Assembly (NCBI GenBank): GCA_004154925.1
Contig: QJNS01000141.1
Coordinates: 1-64,000 of the forward strand
Reading direction: 5' to 3'
Source: Monosporascus cannonballus
Taxonomy: Eukaryota; Ascomycota; Sordariomycetes; Xylariales
Length of the DNA stretch: 64,000 nt
In this document: positions 35,301 through 45,027 of the stretch, piece by piece
Layout of the letters: every line of letters starts with the position of its first letter
How positions within the stretch are numbered: the first letter of the stretch is position 1
The notes under the pieces: generated by a model
Told to the model about the DNA's origin: nothing
Databases searched by the model: none
Seen by the model: only the letters and a program-made list of their open reading frames with translations
Program-made: the position numbers and the translations under genes

Positions 35301-37040
35301 ATTTAAAAACCTAAGTTTTAAATATATATTTTAGGATTACTTAAAAACGTATATATAAATTGAAAGTTTACATTTTAAACGAATTATTCTTTTTATAATA
35401 CTATTTTTAACGTTTTGACCAAATGAGTTTAATATTTTAAATTTTAAATACCTATATTTTAAGCACTAAAGACTTGTTATTGTTTTGTAAAACTATAAAT
35501 AATTTCTTAAATATTTTTACAACCTTTTTGGTTTTTTATTAATTGTTAGGTATATTAATATATTTTACTGAGTTTTATGGAATTATTAATAAAATATTCG
35601 AAAAAAATAATGCTCTATGTTAAAAAAAACCTAAATTATATAGTTATTTAAATTTTGCAAAATTAGTATTTTTATTAATATTTTTATTTTTAAAAAATAA
35701 ATTTAAATCGAAATAGTAAATGTTAATTTTATAAAATAAAATATTTAAAACAATATTACTATAAAAGTGTTTTAATATTATAATATTTTTAAGAATAAAA
35801 TCATATTTTAACATATAATCAGTTTTGAATATAAGTTTTTAATTAGTTTTTTCTTTATATTCTTAATTAGCACGAAGAAAAATCTCGTTTTGAATATTTA
35901 TCTTATAGTATCAAATATAAAAATAATAGAAACGAATAAATTTCTAATATTTATTAAATATTTCGCCTCATATATATCGATTAAGATATATTAAGACAAT
36001 AAATATTTACAGATATAAATAATAAAAAATATTTTTAAAGTTTAATTAAAAATATTAAAAATACTTAAATCGATAAAAGTTATAAAAAAGATAATTAAAA
36101 TACATATTAGTATTCTGCCTCAAATACTTTATAATTTTTTTAGATAAATTCTTTTTCTATAAAAGAAATTTTAAAAATTAATACGAAATTTTTTATTTAT
36201 TATATTTAAACCGTTTCTAAATTTCTTTTATTTTTAAATTAAAATAAGAAAACTTTCGAATAATTATATTATTAATTACGAGACGAACGTTAATATAATT
36301 GTTTTATTCTCATAGCTAGGTTTTATTTAAAGTAACTAAGCAGAAACTCTTTTTTAAATACTTTTAACGTATTGAAATTTATATCAAATTTTACGAAACT
36401 GCTTAAAGAATTAGAATTCTTTTATTAACGTTACGAAAATATTTAATTCTTTAATTTTAACTTTTAACTTGTAATCGCAATATATAATTAAAAAGTAATA
36501 TCTAAATTTTAATAAAGTTATCACGGATTTACTTAAAAGACCATTTCGAATAAAATTAATAAGTTTTTTTTACCTTTAATCTAGTACGAAACGTTTTATT
36601 AAGATGTTTAGAAAATTATTTACCGTGAATAACTCTTTAGTGTTTTAAAGACGGTGTTTTTTCGTTTTAGTATAAGCGATGGATTGGGTTTTATGCTATT
36701 GATTAGGCTTGGTATAGGGTGTTTCGATTAAACGTATAGTTTTATAGTATTTTTTACGTACTATTATAATTATATTTTGTAAAAAAGAAATAAATTACTC
36801 GCTTAATTTTCTAAACAGATTCCGGATCGTGGTTTCTTTGAATGACTAGAATGGTTTGAGTATTTTTAAAGATTTAGCTTTTTACTATTACGTTAATTTA
36901 CGTTTAAATATTAATATATTTAACATTAGTTTTTGAAAAATCTCCGTAATTTTTCCCGAGTATTTTTCGTAAACTATTTAAAATCTTTATTATATTTATT
37001 TGTAAAATCCTTAATAAACAATTTTTTAAAACTTTATTGA
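32337..37040. other. AT-rich RIP remnant, unclassified
   Basis: Almost pure A/T with scattered CpG. No intact frame and no confidently recognised protein. A slightly less mutated patch at about 36660-36760 is too short to classify. It is probably one or more old retroelements, but this is inference from context. Confidence 0.5.
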
Positions 37041-37226
37041 AAAAGTATTACAAGTTCTTAATAAACTTGTTCTAGAAACCTCAATTATAAGAAAAAAAAG
37101 CTCCTCACTTTAAGTCACGTAATTTAAAGTAATTCAAATTATTTATTAAATCTAGCAGATTTCTATAATTTAGTTAATTTAGCAGATTACGTAAAACTAT
37201 AACATATTTATTAAAGAAAGGATAAA

Positions 37227-37512
37227 TATTGAAGTAGGGCGGGGTATTACGCTTATGATGAGGCTCCACTGATCAGAAAGCCCGGGTCTTGCATGTATAT
37301 TAAGGAGTTCTTTTTCGCCATAAGTTCAACCCCTAGATATTACCTACGACCACCATTATTCAGCATATTTTCTGTCACTTCAGTTATCGAGGTTTAACAC
37401 CAGTAATATAATCGGATTAAATTTTTCATCTCCATAATCTCTTTTCGTATCGTAACATAGCTTGTTCATCCGCACTGATCAAAACCAATTCTCCCCCTAC
37501 CCTAATTCAACA
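37227..37512 (+). mobile_element. Insertion in the 5' LTR, probable solo LTR
   Basis: A weakly mutated island of 286 bp. It begins TATTGAAGTAGGG (TGTTGAA with one G-to-A change) and ends CCCTAATTCAACA, giving 7-bp inverted ends typical of LTRs. It is absent from the otherwise matching stretch at about 39330-39345, which runs straight through, so it is an insertion. No exact target duplication is left in the surrounding TA-rich sequence. Confidence 0.6.
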
Positions 37513-37742
37513 TATAATAAAACGGTTTTTTATACAAATAGCTATTGACTTAGTTTTGCTCTTTAGCTATTAATTTAAATCTATATCTAGAGGTAATTAT
37601 TTTTTTAATGTAAGAACAATCTGTAAATCTTTTTTACGAATAAAACTCTGAATTATTTTTTGTTTTATTGTTATTTGTAAATTAAGATCTTATTTCAGAT
37701 ACGGCTTATATCTCTAAGTAGATATATAATACGTTCGTTATA

Positions 37743-39149
37743 TTTTAATGGGTTTCTAATTAACAACCGACGAATAATTTATTATCCAATTAGGATATGA
37801 ATTGTTTTAAATTTAATATAAACGACTATAGAAAAAACCTTGAGAAAATAAATAATATATCCGATTTCTATTATAAAACGGTAAGAGACTAATTACGAGA
37901 TTAAATAATTTACTCCATATTATAAAAGTATTTTAATTAATCGATAATATAATACTAATAATTATTCGATTTTAAAAAAGCCTTTTTTTCTATTAGCAAC
38001 AGCCTATTTTTATAAAAGGTATTATTAAAGCCTAAAAATTTAAAGCTAAAAAAAAGAAAAATATGGAGTCCAACGAAAGAAAAAAGGAAAAAAACGTACG
38101 TTCGACGAAAAATTATATATTTTAGTAATAAAAATCCGAGCCTTAAAAAAACGCTGAGTACGTTCGATTACAAAAAACCTTAACCCTATTGTTATTTGGT
38201 ACTAACTAGTTACGAGAAAATACTGTTCTCTTTTTAGCTATTATAAGATATTAAACGTTAAGAGTTATAAAATATGATAACGACGAATACGAAATTAAGA
38301 AAATACTAAATTTCAAAATAGTTAACAATAAAATTTAATATTTAATTAAATAAAAGAATTACTTACCAGAAAAGAATACGTAGGAATTATTTAAGTATCT
38401 GACAAATACGATACATCTGGTTAAAACGTTTTACCGCTAAAATTCTAACCGACCGTTTTTAATACGACTAAGGTCGCGGGTAAAAAGGTCTCTCGTTTAA
38501 ATTAATCTCTGCGCCGCTTTAATCGAAAAAAAATAAAACGCTTCCGTTATGGCATGTATTTTCGAAGCGAATTATACTTATTCCGTTTTTATACGACCTT
38601 ATTCTCTTTTTATCTTTTTTTTTACTTTTCTAATTAATTTAATTTATAACTTTTATAAAATAACTATAAATCTTTTTTCTTTAAAATATCTTCTTATCGG
38701 CGGAAACATTATAATGTATTTATTTTTTTCGACATTTCTTTTTAGAATATGCGTTATAACTCCACGAGTTCATCTTTAACAGTACGACGTTTTCTTTAAA
38801 AACGATCGCGTTTAGAACTAATATTTTTTAACGAAAATTTAATAACAGTTAAATCGTCGCAATAACGTTAACGACGAATATAATAATAACAACTTAAAAT
38901 ATTTTCCGTTATAAAATATTCCGATTCTCTAAATAGAAAACAAATAAAGAAAGCCAATATTTCGAAACCAAATTTAAGAATGTAAGTAAACCAGTTATTA
39001 CGAGATTAACGCTAATTCGTACGAAATTAACGCATTAATTTCTTTACTCCACCCGCTATGATAAGTTGGTATTAAAAAAGCAGGTTTTAATTAAAAAAAG
39101 TATTTACTTTTTTATTTTTAGGGCAAAGATCCTAGGAGGGGGAAGATAG
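37743..39149 (+). other. Interior of the interrupted LTR element
   Basis: AT-rich, no intact frame. The open frame at 38549-38779 is hydrophobic only because of TTT/ATT codons and is not a gene. Ends in the purine-rich tract before 39150. Confidence 0.5.
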
Positions 39150-39388
39150 TATTGCGGTTCCTTAGTAAACTCGTTTTAAAAACCCCAATTACGAGAAAAG
39201 AAAAATTCCCCACTTTAAATTACGCAACTTAAAGTAATTTAACTAATTTATTAAATCCAACAAATATCCGTATTCTAGTTAACTTAGTGAATTACGTAAA
39301 ATTATAATATATTTATTAAAGAAAAGAGAAATATATAATGAAAAGGTTTTTTATATATATAATCACTTCCTTAATTTCGCTTCTTATA

Positions 39389-39810
39389 TGTAAGGCTAAA
39401 CGGTTTAACCAACCATTAAACCCACGTTGTACGGATTTATATTAATAGAAATATCGTAAGAATTTAAGTAATAATATAGTGAATTGTTACGTTTCGTAAT
39501 ACTAAAAGAGTTTTAGATAACGAATTATTATTATAAGTTGCTATTATTTAAATTATAGAAATAATAAACGTATATATCTTAACTTAATTTATTGGCTTAT
39601 TACTAGTAAATTAGTAATCCGGCTTATTAGGTTATTATTAATAAATTAATACTCCAGCTTACAAGCTTTCTATCAGTAAGTTGGTAATTCGGCTTACTGC
39701 CTTATTACTAATAAATTGATAATCCGTTACGTAACTTACACTATTTAATTTTTTTGGCCGTTTTTATTACGACCGTTTCTGAAGGCCGTAACTTATCAAA
39801 ACGTAATACA
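39389..39810 (+). repeat. Family A 5' LTR
   Basis: Direct repeat of 43899-44290. Contains three tandem variants of a ~35-bp TTATTAC..AGTAAGTTGGTAAT unit near 39590-39730. Confidence 0.75.
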
Positions 39811-41189
39811 ATTTCCCCTTTTTCGAAATCTTGTCTTTAAAATTTTCTTCTCTCGTATGTTTCTCGTTTCTTTAATTATATTGAATTATATTTCCACACG
39901 TCGTTTTCGCAAAACCGAATAACGTTATGCTTTAGTTAATTTAATTAAAGTAAAAAGTTTCGAAATTATACCGTATTTTTTGGTTTTTTTTTGCGAATTT
40001 TATTTTTAAACTAATAAAAAATGTTTTCCGTCATAAAAAAAATATACGTCGTAATTGGTTATATGATAGAATAAGTGTTCTTATTTCTATAATTAACTAT
40101 TATATCTTAGAAATTCGTAGTTTAAAACGAATTTGCGGCCGAAAAAACTTTATTGAATTTCTTTTACCCGTTTATTTCGTATTTGTCGTTAACGATAACA
40201 ATATTAAGCATAAGGTACTACATTTATTAATCGTATTTTTTAATTTCTGGACGTATTTAATAACTTTAAATGCCGTAAAACGAAAACAATAATAAAAATT
40301 TAGATTTTTAAGAATATAACTATTATTGATTAGAGTTTCTTTAATTTATAAACGTCGCCTTTATAAAACGTTAATCAATATACGATTCTGTGTTTCGTTA
40401 TTATTAGTAAAAATTTCGTAATAAACGTTAGGCATTTATAAAACTTTTTATTAATTTTCAGGTATTTTCAAAAATTGGATATTTTTTTATTTGATTGAGT
40501 ATTAGCTAAACCCTTTTTTTCTTATATCTAGGATTCTTTTATTTCGTACGTAATTTCTTCTTTTGCTTTTAGGTTATTTTATTCCGTATAAACTTTAATA
40601 GTATTTATAATTAACTTAAATAAAGAAATATAAAAAATTAAATAGATTTCCATTTTTGGCAAAAGTTTTAATTAGTAATTATTTTCTGAGATTTCTTTTA
40701 AATAAATGTATATAAGCTGATATATTTAAAGTTAAGTTTTTTGTTACGTGTTTTGTTTTAATATATTTTCTAACAATATAAATTATTTCTCTTACCTCGA
40801 AAAGTAATGTTTTTAATTTTTTATTGTAATATTTGCTTATATAATCACGTGCAAATTTCAATTTTAATCGTATTTTTTTGGTATAATTATTTAAATTATT
40901 TTAACTTAAATATTATTTTAGTATTAAAAAGTCCGTAATATATATCTTTATAATCTTTTAATATAAATTTAATATTTACGTATATTAAAAATATTTTGAT
41001 ACTTTAATAATAACTAATATTATGAAGTAATTAAATAATTTTTAATTTTTAATTTAATAATTTTATTCATAATTAATATAATATTTTAAATTCATTTTTA
41101 ATATCTGGTTTAATTATTTAATTTAACCGTCCGTTTAACCTTTAAATGATATTCGTTAATTTATAATTTAACTGAATTTATATGATAAA

Positions 41190-41568
41190 TATAACGGCTA
41201 GGGGGTTTAACCAACTATTAAATTAAACCTTAGTCGTACAGGTTTATGTCGGCAGAAGAATCGTGGGATTCTGAGCAATAGATACAGTAACGTGTTACGT
41301 CTCGTAATACCAAGGGTGCCTTGGGTAACGAATTGTTATTGCAAGCTGATGTTATCTAAGCTATGGTAATGAACGTATCTATATATATTGATCCCTTTTC
41401 TTATTGCTCGTTCCTGCTCAGTAAAGCTTTGCTGAGCGGTTACTCAGTGATGCTCAGTAGTGCTCAGTTGCGATCCGCTGAGCACTGATCACGTGATTTG
41501 GGCTGAGGTAGCCTTTTGTGGTCTTGGCCCGACCGTTTCCACAGGCCCAGCCTGCTTGGGTCGTACCA
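41190..41568 (+). mobile_element. Solo LTR related to family A, target duplication ATAAA
   Basis: It starts TATAACGGCTA (TGTAACGG with one G-to-A) and shares about 200 bp with the family A LTRs, then ends GTACCA. ATAAA flanks both sides (41185-41189, 41569-41573). The 3' half differs from the other copies: in place of the TTACCAGTAAG array it has repeated GCTCAGT/GCTGAGC words (41415-41490). It is much less AT-biased than its surroundings. Confidence 0.82.
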
Positions 41569-42743
41569 ATAAAACGATATCGAAATTAATCGTTTGATAT
41601 CGTTTTTAAATAAAGATTTCGAATAATTAATTTTACGTAAGATTTTTTTATTATCGTAAATAAAATTTTAACTGTTGTTATTTATAATAATATAAGGTTT
41701 TAATTTGTATTTTTAAAGTAATTTAAGTTGATTAAAAATATCCGACATAACATAATTTTTATCTAAAGTTCTATAATCCATTATTACGATATATTAATAC
41801 GTTTTAATCTATATATCTAAAGTAATAAAGTTATTAACTGTTTTTATTTTTACATCTAAAATTTCTTTAGGTTTTGTTATTTTGCAGCTTTTTTAAAAGT
41901 AATCTTTTTTTCGAATTTATCGAATTTTATTTATATTTTAGCATATAATGTGTTAAATTATTATATTTGTCGTTTTGATCGATATATTTAATCTTCAAGT
42001 TATATTCAGCTTTCTTATTTAACTGGTAAATGTTTTCTTTGATAAGTAAATTGTTTTTTTATATAACGTATAATATTTTATGAACTTTTTAATATTTCGT
42101 TATTTTGTAAATAAAAAATTTAAATACATTATCGAATTCTTATTTCAAGTCTGTTTTTGTTCAAGGTTTATAATAAATGTTAGCTAAAAATGGAATCTGT
42201 AATTACTTTTTTATAATGTTTTTTTATAGTACGCCAAAGTAATCTTTTTACAGTTTAATAATTATACCAATTATAAAAGCAAATAAGGGTTTTTTACGAA
42301 TATTATTTCTTTTTAATTAATTTTATAAGATTATTCGTTTATCGATTTCGTTTTATAAGACAACAATTCGAAAATATCGTTATTGTCGTTTATTTATTCT
42401 GTTAGTTTCAATTTAGTTAAAAAAATTAATTTTTTTTATATACAAGTTCGATACGTTAATAAATAGACTTTTTCTATACGTTATATACGGAATATTCTTG
42501 TCGTCGATAATATATAGCATATATCTTGTTATATCGATTGGAGATTTTTAAATAAACGTTTTTTATATATTTCTGGTATTTTGTAATTATCTCTTTAAGG
42601 CGTATTATTATTTTCTTAATATTTTTAAGTCAGAATTTTGGTTTTTCGTATTCCGCGTCGAATTTCTTGTCGCAGTAGCTTTGTTTTGTACCTGGCTTGA
42701 ATATATTAATGATTTTTTTATCATTTTTTTAAAATTATTTTAT

Positions 42744-42950
42744 TGTAAGATAATGGACAGCTGTAAGCTGGGGTGAGGTGATCTCCGACCAGTCGCAGAA
42801 CGTATTCCAAGAAGTGAATGTATTAGATTACTTCTACCTGGCGTTTCCCACTAGCTGCCAGATAGCGAATTTATACTAGTAAGTGGGTCGGTGGCTGATC
42901 GGTAGCTGGTCGGCTACCAGCCTCATCCTTATAGAGGCTGCATTCTCACA
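42744..42950 (+). mobile_element. Solo LTR, target duplication TTTAT
   Basis: A 207-bp island of normal composition beginning TGTAAGATAATGG and ending TTCTCACA, with TTTAT at 42739-42743 and 42951-42955. No related copy was seen in the window. It inserted after most of the RIP of the surrounding DNA. Confidence 0.8.
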
Positions 42951-43898
42951 TTTATATTATTTTTTTTAATAAAAGTATTTAGTTATTTTGTTATAGCTTT
43001 AAAAGTTTTTGCAAATATTTTTATTATATCTTATTTTGTTACAATTATAGTATTTATCCTAGTTCTTATTTTTATGTTAAACCGTTCCGAGCTTTATAAG
43101 TTTTAGCGTTATATTATAAAATGTAAATAATATATGGCGTTTTTTTCGTTACTTGGCCAGTTGGTTTCGATACTTTAAAATATACTGCCTTTGTTTATAC
43201 GTTATTTGTATAACTTATTATTAATTTTCATAATTTAGATAATATATTAATTTAAAAGCCTGGATTTTAAAAGTTCACTAATTTTATTTTTAACGTTATT
43301 CTTTCATTTTCCGAAAGATATATTAATATAAGTGTTTTCGTTATCGGCATTGTATCTTGTTTTAACTATAAAATTTCTAAATATTACTACTTATTTCGAA
43401 ATTGGTTTTTTAACGTAAATAAAAGATTTGTTATATAGCTGTACGTTTTTATCGATATTTTCGAAAATAACTTGTAATTTGTTTTTAAAATTTATATAAA
43501 TTCAAAAAAATCCGAATAAACGTTTTTTAATTGGCCTTTATATACTCCAAATAGTTTTCTACTATAAGTTTAAATTAATTAAAAGCGTTTTTCGTTAAAA
43601 AGTTATTATAATGAAAATTCTGTTTACGATATTTTTAAATATTTGGAATTTGAAGTATAGTTTTGCCGAAATAAAGAAATTTTACATATTACTTTTTTTA
43701 TAAGTTTAAGAATTTTAACCTTAAACTTTGGTAAACTTACTTATATTAAATCCAGCATAAATTATTATGCTTTAGCTTATAATTTCTTAATTTTATGTCG
43801 AAATTAAACTTTTGTTAAAAAGATGACTTTTTATTTGCTAGCTGATATAATAATTAAAAGTATTGCTTAAAGTTTACGAGTATTATTAAATAAAAACT

Positions 43899-44290
43899 TG
43901 TAACGTATAACAATTAAACCATTTAACTAATTATTAAATTTAAATTATAAAGATTTATATTAATAAAAATGTTATAAAAATCTGAATAATAATATAGTAA
44001 ATTATTACGTTTCGGAATATTAAAAATATTTCAAGTAACAAATTATTATCGCAATTATTATTATTTAAAGTATAGAAATAACGAACGTATATATCTTAAT
44101 TCGACTTATTAGCTTACCACCAATAAATTAATAATCCGGCTTACTGGCTTATTACCAGTAAGTTGGTAATCCGGCTTTCTAGCTTACTACCAGTAAGTTG
44201 GTGATTCGTTACGTGATCTAGTCTACTTAGTTCTTTTGGCCGTTCCTGTTACGACCGTTTTTGGAGGCCGTGGCTTGTTAAGACGTGACA
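43899..44290 (+). repeat. Family A 3' LTR
   Basis: Direct repeat of 39389-39810. Its 3' half (from about 44120) is markedly less mutated and shows the clean motif TTACCAGTAAGTTGGTAATC and the ending GACGTGACA. Confidence 0.75.
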
Positions 44291-44789
44291 CCTCAGTTAT
44301 TAATCTAAGTTTAAAGCCAGAGATAACTGTTTTTTACTGTGGGAAAAATCTGTAAACCTTTTTAACAAACAGAACCCTGAATTATTCCTCGCCTTATTGT
44401 TACCTGCAAATCAAGACCCTATTTCGGATATTGCTTATACCTCTAAATGGATGTATAACAGGTTCGTTACGAAAAGTTACGTTAAACCGGATTTATATAG
44501 AAGTTTCGCTAATTAACCAGGGTTTTAATACATTGCTGCTTTATCTAGGCGATAATTAACGTAATATACTTTTCGAATAAAGGAAATTTTCGATAATTTG
44601 TAAAACGATTTACGTTAAATATACCGGAGTTAATAAAATATTATATACCGTAAAGAAAAAGATTAAAACGGAAAAAAGAAAATTATTAAAAATAATTAAA
44701 ACGATTTTTAAAAATTATATTTTTGCGCATAAAGTTATCTAATATATTAAATAATAATACAGTATTTTAAATTAATAAAAAAAGTTACA

Positions 44790-45027
44790 ATTAACTTATC
44801 CGTAATTGTTTTGTACAATTAAAATACCGGGTTTATAATTATTATAATTAGAATGATTGCAAAAAAAGATTATATAAAATGTAAAAAAGAATAATTATCT
44901 GATTAGAATTAAGCTTTAGAGAGCTGTAGCTAGGAAGTTCTCTATATACTGTGAGCGCGCCGGAACAAGGTTTTTCCGAGGTGCTGTGGAGCTTGATGAC
45001 TAACACAGATACCTCTATTTCACGACA
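44790..45027 (+). repeat. Right border repeat of the AT-rich block
   Basis: It is partner of 28783-29022. Clear homology runs from about 44870 to the end (CACGACA at 45021-45027). The first part is poorly matched, so the left limit is approximate. Confidence 0.6.

Larger units (their letters stand above)
39389..44290 (+). mobile_element. LTR retroelement (family A), RIP-mutated
   Basis: Flanking direct repeats are 39389-39810 and 43899-44290. Both begin TGTAA, share a GTTTAACC-like start, a middle array of TTACCAGTAAGTTGGTAATCC-like units, and end in a GGCCGTT...ACGACCGTTT...GGCCGT module and ACA. The ~4.1-kb interior is AT-rich and contains two solo LTRs. The element splits the 3' LTR of the surrounding element. 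No readable polymerase was identified, so the superfamily is open. The flanking 5-mers (TTATA, CCTCA) do not match exactly. A second family member lies at 54641. Confidence 0.7.
37046..44471 (+). mobile_element. LTR element with both LTRs interrupted by later insertions
   Basis: There are two ~415-bp LTRs. The 5' LTR is 37046-37226 plus 37513-37742 (split by an insertion at 37227-37512). The 3' LTR is 39150-39388 plus 44291-44471 (split by the LTR element at 39389-44290). The direct 5-bp duplication AAAAG sits at 37041-37045 and 44472-44476. A purine-rich tract (CTAGGAGGGGGAAGATAG, ending 39149) directly precedes the 3' LTR, which sets the plus orientation. The interior (37743-39149, ~1.4 kb) is too short for gag-pol, so the element was probably non-autonomous or deleted. 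The 44.3-kb half is clearly less RIP-mutated than its 37.5-kb counterpart. Confidence 0.75.
28783..45027. mobile_element. RIP-mutated block of nested transposons
   Basis: The whole interval is extremely AT-rich, full of stops in all frames and without an intact gene. Related sequence lies at both borders: 28783-29022, beginning TGTCGT, and roughly 44790-45027, ending ACGACA. These are plausible remnants of LTRs of an outer element; the left copy is heavily mutated and the right one mildly (for example AAGCTTTAGAGAGCTGT against AAGCTTTAAAGAGCTGT). Homology is clear for the last ~150 bp and weak before that, and no target duplication is seen. Inner elements are listed separately. The remaining parts, mainly 29.0-30.4 kb and 32.3-37.0 kb, are unclassified RIP-degraded repeat. 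Confidence 0.7.

Noticed and set aside
37046..37742. First reading as simple 180-bp direct repeats, unrelated to the 44.3-kb match
   Set aside because: The two matches join into one ~415-bp LTR once the insertions are removed, and a shared AAAAG flank supports this.
38549..38779. 76-codon hydrophobic open frame in the RIP block
   Set aside because: The Phe/Leu/Ile content simply reflects T-rich DNA; it lies in the interior of a dead LTR element.
40679..40861. 60-codon minus-strand frame in the RIP block
   Set aside because: The Lys/Ile/Tyr-rich product is expected from A/T sequence; there is no family similarity.
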